Assembly (NCBI GenBank): GCA_044869805.1
Contig: JBIOXV010000207.1
Location: 12,888 to 76,887 of the forward strand
From: CAWDVR01 sp044869805
Lineage (GTDB): Bacteria > Acidobacteriota > Thermoanaerobaculia > Multivoradales > SZUA-115
Length of the DNA: 64,000 nucleotides
Direction of reading: 5' to 3'
In this document: positions 24,893-33,282 of the stretch, piece by piece
Layout: each line of letters opens with the position of its first letter
Position numbering within the stretch: the first letter of the stretch is position 1
Made by a program: the position numbers and the translations under genes
The notes under the pieces: generated by a model
Told to the model about the DNA's origin: nothing
The model's database searches: none
Seen by the model: the letters and a program-made list of their open reading frames with translations, nothing else

Positions 24893-25441
24893 ATGCGCTC
24901 CCGCCGTCTAATGAATCGGCTCTATTATTTCACAATTGAAGACGAAAGCATCCTCGCCGAGGCGTTCGGCAAGCTCGAGGATGACGTCTACGCCATCACC
25001 TACAAGGTCACCGGCACCGACGACGTCTTCGTCACCACCCGCGAGACCAAAGACGCGATGGATCGCAACGACGTCTCCTACAACCTCCTGGCGGAGGAGG
25101 ACGCGTCGCGCATCTCCATCTATCACTCGCCGCTGTCGCGCGAGGAGCTGTCCGACTACGAGGACGCGATCCGCGCCCTCGCCCTCGCCCACCGCGCCAT
25201 CGCGCTCGCCTGCGTCGGCGTCAACGGCGAAACCAACCTTGGCTTCGACCTTTCTGAAGGTCCGAAGCAGTACACGTATTTCTCGGCTCCGGGCGGCCAC
25301 ACCTTCATCTGGCGCCTGTTCTTCGAGCGCGAGGACGCGCAGAGCTTCCTCGAGCGCTGGACGTTCGGCGAGAAGCGCGCCCTGGAGTGGGCCGCTTCGA
25401 TCCCGCTCGTCTCGGCGAGCGAGCTGCGGTCGTATCATTGA
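24893..25441 (+). CDS. Conserved-looking cytoplasmic protein of unknown function
   Basis: A 182-residue protein with no signal peptide or membrane segment. It begins MRSRRLMNRLYYFTIEDES and continues with mixed alpha/beta sequence (VYAITYKVTGTDDVFVTTRE, HTFIWRLFFEREDAQSFLER). I do not recognise the family. The start is chosen for the strong ribosome-binding site GGAGGAAAAC just upstream; a second ATG lies six codons further in. Its stop overlaps the TTG start of xseA (TTGA), so translation of the two is probably coupled. That link suggests, but does not prove, a role near DNA repair. Confidence 0.65.
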   Translation: MRSRRLMNRLYYFTIEDESILAEAFGKLEDDVYAITYKVTGTDDVFVTTRETKDAMDRNDVSYNLLAEEDASRISIYHSPLSREELSDYEDAIRALALAHRAIALACVGVNGETNLGFDLSEGPKQYTYFSAPGGHTFIWRLFFEREDAQSFLERWTFGEKRALEWAASIPLVSASELRSYH

Positions 25442-26847
25442 CGTACCCGGCGGCCGATACCACTCACTCCGTCTCCGAGCTCTGCGACGGCATCCACGCC
25501 CTCCTCGCGGAGGCCTTCCCGTCGTTGTGGGTGGCGGGGGAGGTGCAGCGGGTCCGGCGTAGCCAGCGCGGCCACCTCTACTTCGAGCTCGTCGAGAAGG
25601 GCGCCGGCGACGAGGTCGCGGCCAAGCTCGACGCCGTGATCTGGCGCACCGACCTCGAGCGCATCAGCCGCCTGCTCGCCGCCTCGGGGCAGTCGATCGC
25701 CGAAGGGGTGGATCTGCGCTGCCGGGCCGGGGTGGACTTCTACCCGCCCGGCGGCCGGCTGCAACTCGTGGTGCGCGAGGTCGACCCGCTGGCCACCCTC
25801 GGCCTGCTCGAGCGCCGCCGCCAGCAGACGCTCGCCGAGCTGGCCGCGGCCGGCCTCCTCGACAAGAACCGCGGCCTGGCCCTGCCCGATCTCCCGCTCG
25901 AGGTGGCGCTCGTCACTTCGCACGGCAGCGCCGCCTACCACGACTTCCTCTCTACCCTGCGCGAGAGCGGCTACGGCTTCCGGGTGCTCTTCGTACACGC
26001 CTCGGTGCAGGGCAAGAACGCGGAGCGCGAGATTGCCTCGGCCCTCGCGGCGCTGGCCGGGTCCGGCGCGCGCCTGGCCTGTGCCGTGCTGGTGCGCGGC
26101 GGCGGCTCGCGCTCCGACCTCGCCGTATTCGACAGCCGCGAGGTCGCCCTCGCCGTGGCCGGCGCGCCCTTCCCCGTAGTCACCGGGCTCGGCCACGAGA
26201 TCGACCAGGCGATCGCCGACCGCGTGGCCCACACCGCGGTGAAGACCCCCACCAAGGCCGCCGAGCTGCTGGTGGAGATGGTGGCACGCGCCGAGCAGGG
26301 GCTCGCCGCGCTCGCCGGCGGGCTCAAGTCCGCTGCCCTGCTGCCGCTCGACCGCGGGCGGCACCGCCTGGCGCTTGCCGAGCACGGGGTGACGCGCGCC
26401 CGGCACCGCTTGGCGCTCGCGGGCTCGCGCCTGGCCGAGCTGCACCGTTCGCTCGGCCGCGCCGGCCTCGTTCTACTGCGCACCGCCGCCCACCGCCGCC
26501 GGGCTCTGGCCGAGCGGCTGCGCGACGCCTCGCCGCGCCTACTCGATCGCCGGGACGGAGAGCCGCGGCTTGCCGCGGCACGGCTCGCGTCCGCGTCGCG
26601 CGGCCAGCTCCGCGCGGCCTCGCGCGTCCTCTCCGGGCTCGAGCGCCTGTGCCTGGAGCTCGGCCCCGGCCGTACGCTGCGCCGCGGGTTCACCATCACC
26701 CGCACGGCGGGCGGCGCGCTGATCCGCTCCCCGGCGGCGCTCGAGGCGGGCGAGCGCATCGTCACCGAGACGGCCGGCGGCACCCTGGCGAGCCGCGTCG
26801 AGAGCGCCCTCGCCCAGGCCGCCGGCGTGGAGGCCCGTGCCGTATGA
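25438..26847 (+). CDS. xseA: Exodeoxyribonuclease VII large subunit
   Basis: The 469-residue large subunit binds several XseB subunits and digests single-stranded DNA from both ends in the cytoplasm. It has the N-terminal OB-fold (LWVAGEVQRVRRSQRGHLYFEL) and the catalytic core (ALVTSHGSAAYHDFLSTLRE, VRGGGSRSDLAVFDSREVA, FPVVTGLGHEIDQAIADRVA), then long helices and a final small beta region LRRGFTITRTAGG. The start is inferred as TTG overlapping the upstream stop; no ATG or GTG gives a better N-terminus. xseB follows with a 4-bp ATGA overlap. Confidence 0.92.
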   Translation: MTYPAADTTHSVSELCDGIHALLAEAFPSLWVAGEVQRVRRSQRGHLYFELVEKGAGDEVAAKLDAVIWRTDLERISRLLAASGQSIAEGVDLRCRAGVDFYPPGGRLQLVVREVDPLATLGLLERRRQQTLAELAAAGLLDKNRGLALPDLPLEVALVTSHGSAAYHDFLSTLRESGYGFRVLFVHASVQGKNAEREIASALAALAGSGARLACAVLVRGGGSRSDLAVFDSREVALAVAGAPFPVVTGLGHEIDQAIADRVAHTAVKTPTKAAELLVEMVARAEQGLAALAGGLKSAALLPLDRGRHRLALAEHGVTRARHRLALAGSRLAELHRSLGRAGLVLLRTAAHRRRALAERLRDASPRLLDRRDGEPRLAAARLASASRGQLRAASRVLSGLERLCLELGPGRTLRRGFTITRTAGGALIRSPAALEAGERIVTETAGGTLASRVESALAQAAGVEARAV

Positions 26848-27104
26848 GCTCCGAAAAGACGAACCAGCCGGCTGCGAGCGCCGCCTCCGAGGCGCCGGCA
26901 CCGAGCTTCTCCGAGGCGATGGCCGAGCTGGAGTCGATCCTGGCGCGTATCGAGAGCGAGGAGATCGACGTCGACGACCTCGCCCACGAGCTGCGGCGGG
27001 CGAGCGAGCTGCTGGAGATCGCGCGCGGCAAGATCCGCAAGGCCGAGGTGGAGGTCACGCAGATCGTGCAGGCGCTCGACGCCGAAGAGCGCGACAGCGA
27101 GTAG
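26844..27104 (+). CDS. xseB: Exodeoxyribonuclease VII small subunit
   Basis: An 86-residue helical protein with the typical XseB core SFSEAMAELESILARIESEE followed by DVDDLAHELRRASELLEIAR. It wraps around the long helices of XseA to form the active nuclease. Its start ATG overlaps the xseA stop (ATGA), so the two are translationally coupled. About 20 extra alanine-rich residues precede the conserved core. Confidence 0.93.
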   Translation: MSSEKTNQPAASAASEAPAPSFSEAMAELESILARIESEEIDVDDLAHELRRASELLEIARGKIRKAEVEVTQIVQALDAEERDSE

Positions 27105-27203
27105 CGCGCCTGCGGCGTCAGGTCACGACACAACGGCGAAGGTCGACCAGGGCGCCGCAACGCCGGCCTTGCCAGCGCTCCCGCCCGTCCGTAGGATGGG
27201 CCG

Positions 27204-29927
27204 GTGCGTCTTGCTTCCGTGCGCGGCCCGCTCGCGGGCTGCCTGCTCGCCGCCCTAGCCGTCTCCGCCGTCGAAACCCCGGCGCCCGAACCGGCGCTCT
27301 CCGACCCGCCCGCCAAGTACACTGCCTGGCTCGCCGAGGTGGCGGTCCTGATCTCGGACGCCGAGCGCCAGGCGTTCCTCGCCCTGGGCAAGGATTTCCA
27401 GCGCGAGGAGTTCATCCGCCGTTTCTGGCAGGCGCGCGATCCCTACCCCCAGACGGCGCGCAACGAATTCCGAGAGGGATGGAACGAGCGGGTGGAAGAG
27501 GCGCGCAAGCGCTTCGACGGGCTGGAGGGAGCCCGCGCGCGGATGCTCCTGGCGCTGGGGCCGCCGGAGTCCACAGTGCGCGCCTCCTGCAGCGAGCTGC
27601 TGCGGCCGCTGGAGATCTGGTGGTACTCCCGGGTGCGCGGCGTGCGCGATTCCTTCGCCCTCGTCTTCGTGGCGCCCACCGGCGCGCCGGGAGGGCCGTT
27701 CGAGCTCTGGCACCCGACCCAGGGCCTGCAATCGCTGCTCTCGCCGTCGAGTCAGGCCTTCTCCGAGCCTGCGCCGAGGGACCTGCTCGTGCCCGGCGGC
27801 GCCGCGCGGGGGCGCGCCAGCTCGCGGGGGAACGACGGCGAGGGAATGGGCGCCTCGGGGTTCGGGTCGGCCCCTGCTTTGGGAGCTTTGGGGGCGGGAA
27901 GCGAGCCCGGCCGGGTCTTCGCGGCCATCGCCGAGCGCTGCAGCCGCGGCGACGACATCCTCTCCGGCCTGGCGAGCGCCGTCGACCTGGGAGCGGCCGG
28001 CGTCGAGCGCGCGCTGCTGCCGCGGCCGAGCGATGAGTGGCTGCGCACCTTCGTGGCCTACTCGACCGACCTGCCCGCCGGCGCCGCCATCTTCGAGGCC
28101 GACCTCGCCGTCGCCTTTCCCGGCCGCCAGCAGAGCCGCACCGTGATCCAGGGCCTGCTCTCCGTGCCAGTGCCGGAGGGGGTGCCAGTGCCGGAAGGGG
28201 TGCCAGTGCCGGAAGGGGAGGGAGGCGCGGCGCGCCAAGGCTACGTGCTCGACGGCGAGGTGCTGCGCGGCGAGGAGCTGTTCGAGCACTTCCGCTACCG
28301 GTTCCAGATGGGCGCCGCGGACCGGGTCGAGGGTCGCTGGCCGCTCCTGTTCCAGCGCCTGCTGCGGCCCGGCGAGTACACTTTGATCCTCAAGCTCGAA
28401 GAGCAGGGCAGCGGCCGCTTCTTCCGCGCCGAGCGGCAGCTCTCGGTGCCGGCCGAGACGGGACCCGCGACGGTGCCGGCGGGGCCAGCGGCCGCCGCCT
28501 CGGAGCTGACGGGTGCCGGCCCGGCAGCCCCCGCGCGCGACCCCCGGGCGCCGGTGCTCGCCGAGGCGAACGCGGCGCTCGCCGGGAGCGACAGCGCCGT
28601 CGAGCTGCTGGCGCCGCCGGCGCGCCTGCTCACCGGGCGCCAGCGCTTCGAGGCCCTGGCGGTGGGCGCTACGGTCTCGCGGGTGCGCTTCGACCTCGAC
28701 GGCAAGCCGGTGCTCACCAAGCGCGAGCCGCCGTTCAGCGCCGAGGTGGACCTCGGCCCCGCGCCGCGCATCCATCGGCTGCGGGCGGTGGCGCTCGACA
28801 CCGAGGCGCGCGAGCTCGCGACCGACGAGCTGATCGTCAACGCCGGGCCGCACCGCTTCGCCGTGCGTCTGATCGAGCCGCGGCCCGGCGAGCGCTACAC
28901 GGCGAGCGTGCCGGCCGCCGCCGTGGTCGAGGTGCCGGAGGGCGAGGTGCTCGAGCGCCTCGAGCTCTACCGCGGCGAGGCCCTGGTCGCGACCCTCTTC
29001 CAGTCGCCGTTCTCGCAGCCCATCCTGCTCCCCGCCGGCGAGGAGGCGGCCTACGTGCGGGCGGTGGCGCATCTCGCCGGCGGCGGCTCGGCCGAGGACG
29101 CCGTGCTGATCAACAGCCCGCAGTTCGGCGAGAGCGTGAAGGTGCGCTTCGTCGAGCTCTACACCGCGGTCGTCGATCGCCGCGGGCGGCCGGTCGAGGG
29201 CCTGGCGCGCGACGACTTCCGGGTGTTCGAGAACGGTGCCGAGCAGAGCGTGATGCGCTTCGAGAAGGTGCGCGACCAGCCCATTCACGCCGGCATCCTG
29301 CTCGACACCTCGGCCTCGATGCTCGAGGAGCTCGACGACGCCGAGGCGGGCGCCCTCCAGTTCTTCCGCTCGGTTCTGACGCCGAGGGACCGCGCCGCGG
29401 TGATCACCTTCAATGACGGGCCGCGCCTCGCCGTGCGCTTCACCAGCGACCCCGAGGTCCTGGCCGGCGGCCTTTCCGGCCTGACCGCCGAGGGCGAGAC
29501 GGCGCTCTACGACAGCCTGATCTACGCCCTCTACTACTTCAGCGGCCTGTCCGGAAAACGCGCCCTGATCCTGCTCTCCGACGGCGAGGACTCCTCCAGC
29601 CGCTACCGCTTCGAGGAGGTGGTCGAGTACGCCCGCCGCACGGGCGTAGCGATCTACCCGATCGGCATCGATCTCGCGAGCCGCCAGAACGAGTTCCGCC
29701 TGAAGCTCTCGCGCCTGGCGCGGGAGACGGGGGGGCTCGCCTTCTTCACCGAGGGCGCGAGCGGCCTCGGCCGTGCCTACGACGCGATCGCCGCGGAGCT
29801 GCGCTCGCAGTACCTGCTCGCCTACCAGTCGGCGAGCGAGGGGAGAGACGAGGCGTTCCGCGAGATCGAGGTGAAGATGCGGGAGGCGGGGCTGGATGCG
29901 AAGACGATCCTCGGCTACTACCCCTGA
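27204..29927 (+). CDS. Secreted GWxTD / VWFA-related domain protein, paralogue 5
   Basis: A 907-residue exported protein starting at GTG (MRLASVRGPLAGCLLAALAV, cut near SAVE). The GWxTD-type region is well preserved (YTAWLAEVAVLISDAERQAF, RRFWQARDPYPQTARNEF). An extra segment around residues 190-240 is unique to this copy. Near residue 320 three tandem VPVPEG hexapeptides are encoded by a perfect-phase 18-bp repeat. The VWA domain has metal site DTSASM at about D701, TALYDSL and LSDGEDSSSR, ending LGYYP. It lies 100 bp after xseB, about 6.5 kb from paralogue 4, and repeat copy C begins at its stop. Confidence 0.87.
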   Translation: MRLASVRGPLAGCLLAALAVSAVETPAPEPALSDPPAKYTAWLAEVAVLISDAERQAFLALGKDFQREEFIRRFWQARDPYPQTARNEFREGWNERVEEARKRFDGLEGARARMLLALGPPESTVRASCSELLRPLEIWWYSRVRGVRDSFALVFVAPTGAPGGPFELWHPTQGLQSLLSPSSQAFSEPAPRDLLVPGGAARGRASSRGNDGEGMGASGFGSAPALGALGAGSEPGRVFAAIAERCSRGDDILSGLASAVDLGAAGVERALLPRPSDEWLRTFVAYSTDLPAGAAIFEADLAVAFPGRQQSRTVIQGLLSVPVPEGVPVPEGVPVPEGEGGAARQGYVLDGEVLRGEELFEHFRYRFQMGAADRVEGRWPLLFQRLLRPGEYTLILKLEEQGSGRFFRAERQLSVPAETGPATVPAGPAAAASELTGAGPAAPARDPRAPVLAEANAALAGSDSAVELLAPPARLLTGRQRFEALAVGATVSRVRFDLDGKPVLTKREPPFSAEVDLGPAPRIHRLRAVALDTEARELATDELIVNAGPHRFAVRLIEPRPGERYTASVPAAAVVEVPEGEVLERLELYRGEALVATLFQSPFSQPILLPAGEEAAYVRAVAHLAGGGSAEDAVLINSPQFGESVKVRFVELYTAVVDRRGRPVEGLARDDFRVFENGAEQSVMRFEKVRDQPIHAGILLDTSASMLEELDDAEAGALQFFRSVLTPRDRAAVITFNDGPRLAVRFTSDPEVLAGGLSGLTAEGETALYDSLIYALYYFSGLSGKRALILLSDGEDSSSRYRFEEVVEYARRTGVAIYPIGIDLASRQNEFRLKLSRLARETGGLAFFTEGASGLGRAYDAIAAELRSQYLLAYQSASEGRDEAFREIEVKMREAGLDAKTILGYYP
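28164..28217 (+). repeat. Three 18-bp tandem repeats inside VWA-5
   Basis: GTGCCAGTGCCGGAGGGG is repeated three times with one base change, giving VPVPEG three times. Because 18 is a multiple of three, copy-number change would keep the frame and only vary a proline-rich linker. The paralogues lack it. Confidence 0.85.
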
Positions 29928-30073
29928 GAGCCCATGAGGAAACCTGCTGCGCGGGCCACCTGCAGCGTCGCGGGTCCTCCCGGGAATCCTCACAGGCTGT
30001 CGTGTATGCTCCGGTTCCCGGGCCCTCCCGCTCCTTGCATCTGGCCCGCTCGCTACGGTTTCCTCACGGGCTC
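29928..30073. repeat. Dispersed hairpin-ended repeat, copy C
   Basis: The arms GAGCCCATGAGGAAACC (29928-29944) and GGTTTCCTCACGGGCTC (30057-30073) pair at 16 of 17 positions. They differ in sequence from the arms of copy B except for the inner GAAACC/GGTTTC. The body matches copies A and B, including GTCGCGGGTCCTCCCG, GTGTATGCTCCGGT and CTCCCGCTCCTTGCA. It starts at the stop of VWA-5 and ends about 7 bp before the maf start. Confidence 0.88.
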
Positions 30074-30079
30074 TTCACC

Positions 30080-30694
30080 TTGCTGCCCCGCCTGATCCTT
30101 GCCTCCGGCTCGCCGCGGCGGCGGGAGATGCTCTCCAGGCTCGGCCTGGAATTCACCGTGCGGGCGATCGACCTCGACGAGACGCCGCTCGCCGGCGAGC
30201 CGGCCGAGGCCATGGTGCGCCGGCTGGCTCTCGCCAAGGCGCGGGCGATCGCCGAGAGCGGGGAGCTGATCCTGGCGGCCGACACCGTGGTGGTGCTCGA
30301 GGGCGATCTGCTCGGCAAACCGCGCGACAGCGCGGCGGCCGTGGCCACACTCACCCGGCTGGCTGGCCGCGAGCACACGGTCGCGACGGGTGTGGCCCTC
30401 TTCGAGCCGGACGCCGGCGGCGGCCGCGAGAGGGTGACCGTCGAGGTTTCGAGAGTGCGGATGGCGCCGATGAACGAGCTCGAGGTCGCGTGGTACGTGG
30501 GCACCGGCGAGCCGCTCGACCGGGCCGGGAGCTACGCCATTCAGGGACATGGCGCACTCTTCGTCGACGCCGTCGACGGCAACTACAGCAACGTGGTGGG
30601 GCTGCCGCTGCCGGCGACCTACCGGCTGTTCCGGGAGATGGGCTACGACCTGCTGCAGTGGGCTGCCGGCGACGGCCTCAGTCGCCCACCTTGA
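30080..30694 (+). CDS. maf: Maf-family nucleoside triphosphate pyrophosphatase
   Basis: A 204-residue Maf/Maf-like protein, which hydrolyses non-canonical or UTP/dTTP-type nucleotides to monophosphates and affects septum formation when overproduced in Bacillus. Visible motifs are LILASGSPRRREML at the N-terminus, LAADTVVVLEGDLLGKPRD, GREHTVATGVAL, and GSYAIQGHGALFVDAVDGNYSNVVGLPL. The start is inferred as TTG immediately before LPRLILASGSPRR. The frame stays open upstream through repeat copy C (an ATG at 30002 would add 26 residues MYAPVPGPSRSLHLARSLRF..), but those residues are repeat-encoded and not Maf-like. It is convergent with the next gene with a 17-bp overlap. Confidence 0.88.
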   Translation: MLPRLILASGSPRRREMLSRLGLEFTVRAIDLDETPLAGEPAEAMVRRLALAKARAIAESGELILAADTVVVLEGDLLGKPRDSAAAVATLTRLAGREHTVATGVALFEPDAGGGRERVTVEVSRVRMAPMNELEVAWYVGTGEPLDRAGSYAIQGHGALFVDAVDGNYSNVVGLPLPATYRLFREMGYDLLQWAAGDGLSRPP

Positions 30695-30989
30695 TCGGAT
30701 CGCCGAGCTGATTCAACGCAAAGTTGGCCATGATCTGGTGGCCGTTGAAATCGAGCACCCGGATATCCTGCGCCTTCTCGAGATCGGCCGCGATCGAGGC
30801 GAAGGAGTGGCTGTAGCGCTGGCGGACGGCTTCCAGGTCCACCTCGTAGGCGATGAACTTGTCGATGCCCTTGTATCGCAGCTTCTCGACCAGCCGCTCG
30901 TCGGTGAGCTGGGGGAAAGTCGAGAGCACCAGGATCGGCCCGGTGCCGGTGAAGATCAGGTATGCGCGGGTCGAGGCGTGGACGCTCAT
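30678..30989 (-). CDS. Small cytoplasmic protein of unknown function
   Basis: A 103-residue protein without signal or membrane segment. Residues 1-50 read as strands and a helix (AYLIFTGTGPILVLSTFPQL, ERLVEKLRYKG). The middle KFIAYEVDLEAVRQRY is helical, and the C-terminus reads RVLDFNGHQIMANFALNQLG. I recognise no family. A GAGAGAGAAAG ribosome-binding site precedes the ATG. It is divergent from the TrmJ-like gene and its end overlaps maf by 17 bp. Codon usage fits the neighbours, so it is probably a real core gene. Confidence 0.68.
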   Translation of the reverse strand: MSVHASTRAYLIFTGTGPILVLSTFPQLTDERLVEKLRYKGIDKFIAYEVDLEAVRQRYSHSFASIAADLEKAQDIRVLDFNGHQIMANFALNQLGDPIKVGD

Positions 30990-31061
30990 GGCTTTCTCTC
31001 TCGAGGGACGGCGGGAAGCTAACGCCCCCGGTGGGGCCTGTCAAGGCGACGGGAGCGGCGC

Positions 31062-31835
31062 GTGAGCCCTCGCCGCGCCGCCGGGGCGGCGCCCCCTGCC
31101 GTGGTCCTCGTGCGGCCGCAGGAGGAGGGCAACGTGGGCGCGGTGGCGCGCGCCATGGCCAACATGGGCCTCGAACGGCTGCTGCTGGTCGAGCCGGCGG
31201 TGCCGCTCGGCTCGATGGCCCGGGCCCTGGCCGTCAAGGCGCGGGGCATCCTCGCCGGCGCAGAGCGGTTCCCCTCGCTCGCCGAGGCGGTGCGGCCTTT
31301 CCAGCGGGTGGTGGGCACCACCGCCAGCCGGGGCCGCCGGCTGCCGATGGCCCCGCTCGCCCCCCGCGAGCTCGGCGCGGCCATCGCCGCCGAACCCGAG
31401 GTCGGTACGGCGCTGGTCTTCGGCCCGGAAACGAGCGGGCTCACGCTGGAAGAGCTGGCGCTCTGCGGCGCCGTGGTGGGGGTGCCGGCCGCGGCGCGGC
31501 ACCCGACCCTGAACCTCGCCCAGGCGGTGCTGATCGTCGCCTACGAGCTCTTTCTGGCGCGCCGGCCGCGGGCCACCGGTGAGAGCACCGAACGGCCCGC
31601 TCCACCCGAGGCCCCGGCCAGGGCGGAGCAGGTCGAGGGGCTGTTCCGGCAACTCGAGCCCCTGCTCGCCGCCATCGGCTTCGCTCGTGACGAGAGCTTC
31701 GCGGGGGTGCTCCGCGACCTGCGCCGGCTGGCTGCCCGAAGCGAACTCACGGAGCGGGAGGTAGCGATCCTTCGGGGCATCTGCCGGCGTGCCGGCGTGC
31801 GGCTGGCGCACCAGCCGAAATTGGGGGCGGGCTAG
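31062..31835 (+). CDS. TrmJ/SpoU-family RNA 2'-O-ribose methyltransferase
   Basis: A 257-residue SPOUT-class methyltransferase. Its motifs are PPAVVLVRPQEEGNVGAVAR with the conserved Asn/Arg of motif 1, TALVFGPETSGLTLEELALC for motif 2, and VVGVPAAARHPTLNLAQAV for motif 3, which forms the SAM-binding knot. The C-terminal helices (residues about 185-257) resemble the dimerisation tail of TrmJ, which methylates position 32 of tRNAs; LasT-like relatives have other or unknown targets. The start is GTG, chosen because motif 1 follows within 15 residues. It is divergent from the small unknown gene and convergent with the zinc-finger TPR gene. Confidence 0.82.
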   Translation: MSPRRAAGAAPPAVVLVRPQEEGNVGAVARAMANMGLERLLLVEPAVPLGSMARALAVKARGILAGAERFPSLAEAVRPFQRVVGTTASRGRRLPMAPLAPRELGAAIAAEPEVGTALVFGPETSGLTLEELALCGAVVGVPAAARHPTLNLAQAVLIVAYELFLARRPRATGESTERPAPPEAPARAEQVEGLFRQLEPLLAAIGFARDESFAGVLRDLRRLAARSELTEREVAILRGICRRAGVRLAHQPKLGAG

Positions 31836-31847
31836 CCCCAAGAAGGG

Positions 31848-33209
31848 CTAGCGGGGAGCGCCGGCGTGCGCTTCCTCGGTGCTCCTGCGCACGCGCCGGG
31901 AGAGGCCGCGCAGCATGGCGACCGTGACGCGCTCGGCCGTCGCCGCTTCCTGGAACAGCAGCAGGGCGGTGAGGGCCTCGCGCTCGATGTCCAACGCCTG
32001 GAAGATGGGCAGGATCTCTTCGGCGAGCTGCTTGATCTCGGCGCTGCGCCCCTGGCGGGCGTAGACCTCGGCGAGGTCGAGCGAGATCACGGCGGCATAC
32101 GCGCTCATCCCCTGGGCAACGAAGGTGTTGCGGGCCCGCTCGAGGAGGGCCTCGGCCTGTTGCTCCTGGCCCAAGCCGGCGGCGATCCTGCCCTGCAGCC
32201 AGACGAGCTTGTGGCGGAGAAGCGGGTCGGCGTAGCGGTCGTAGAGCTCGCGGCTCTTGACCAGCAGGGAGCGTGCCTCCATGTAGCGCCCGGCTTCCGC
32301 GAAGAAGTCGATGAGGTTGTGGCGGGTACCGAGAGCGAGCTTGGGCTCGCGCTCCAGGTCCAGGACCTTCATCGCCTTCTGCAGGGTGGCGATCGCGCGG
32401 TCGGGCTCGAATCGCAGTCTGTGGAGCTCCGCCAGAGTGAGCATCACGCGGCCGGCCAGATGCGGGTCGCCGATCCGGCGGAAGGCGGCGATGGCGCGCC
32501 GCAGCAGCGGCTCCGCCTCGGCCATGCGCCGCTGGTAGAGGTGCAGCGTGGCGCGGCGATGCAGGTACAGGGCCCACTCCACCGGGTCCTCGGTGCCGGC
32601 GGCGAGCAGCTCGCTGGCGCGATCGAAGGCCTCCTCCGCGCCTTTGAGGTCGGTCGCGATACGCCGGCAGTTGCCGATCGAAACCCAGCAGCGGCCCTTG
32701 AGGTCGTTCAGGATCCGTTCCTGGTAGAGCGGCGGCTCGAACTGCTCGGCGATGGCCAGGGCCAGCAAGGCGAGCTCCTCGGCCTGGCGGGAATCGGTGG
32801 ACCAGGCCTGGGAGCAGCGCTCGATCAGGTGCTGAGCCAGCCCCCAGCTCTGGTAGCGGCGGGTGTTGCGCACCAGCACGGTCTGCCGCGCCGCCGGGTG
32901 GCGGGCGAGATCGGCGTAGAGGAGCGGTGCCTGCTCGCGCTCCCGCTCCAGGCTCGCCTGACGCTCGGCCAGCACCTCCAGGGTTCTCGAGATGGCGGAT
33001 TCGTAGGCGTGGCTCTGCCGGTCGGGCTCGGCCAGCAGCGTGGCGCGCAGGTCGGCCGCCAAGGCGCGGCCGGGCTCGGTGGCCTCTACCCGTTCCCGGC
33101 ATTCGGAGCAGTTGAACAGATGCCAGCCGATCTGCAGCTTCGCCCGGCGCTCCAGACCGCCGGCGACGAAGCGCTGCAGGGCGTCCGCGTCAGGATGATT
33201 CCTGGGCAT
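31848..33209 (-). CDS. Zinc-finger plus tetratricopeptide repeat protein
   Basis: A 453-residue protein. Residues 10-45 resemble the HxxxCxxC zinc-binding anti-sigma-type finger (H30, C34, C37 in GWHLFNCSECRERV). The rest is a long run of TPR-like helix pairs (WALYLHRRATLHLYQRRMAE, RVMLTLAELHRLRFEPDRAI, LDLAEVYARQGRSAEIKQL). There is no membrane segment, so it would be a cytoplasmic scaffold or sensor. Similar finger-TPR proteins are common, as I recall, in Acidobacteriota next to small secreted peptides. Here the small secreted protein gene lies 172 bp upstream on the same strand. A consensus TATAAT -10 box overlapping a dyad sits about 95 bp upstream of the start. Confidence 0.75.
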   Translation of the reverse strand: MPRNHPDADALQRFVAGGLERRAKLQIGWHLFNCSECRERVEATEPGRALAADLRATLLAEPDRQSHAYESAISRTLEVLAERQASLEREREQAPLLYADLARHPAARQTVLVRNTRRYQSWGLAQHLIERCSQAWSTDSRQAEELALLALAIAEQFEPPLYQERILNDLKGRCWVSIGNCRRIATDLKGAEEAFDRASELLAAGTEDPVEWALYLHRRATLHLYQRRMAEAEPLLRRAIAAFRRIGDPHLAGRVMLTLAELHRLRFEPDRAIATLQKAMKVLDLEREPKLALGTRHNLIDFFAEAGRYMEARSLLVKSRELYDRYADPLLRHKLVWLQGRIAAGLGQEQQAEALLERARNTFVAQGMSAYAAVISLDLAEVYARQGRSAEIKQLAEEILPIFQALDIEREALTALLLFQEAATAERVTVAMLRGLSRRVRRSTEEAHAGAPR

Positions 33210-33282
33210 TCAGGCTCCGTCCCGCGTCAAAAAGTACATGACCTCCCCTCGCGAGAGTGCAGACCGGGGTCGCAGTCGTAAC

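Noticed and set aside
27255..29993. A 912-codon antisense frame across VWA-5
   Set aside because: It mirrors the third-position GC of VWA-5; it is not a coding gene.
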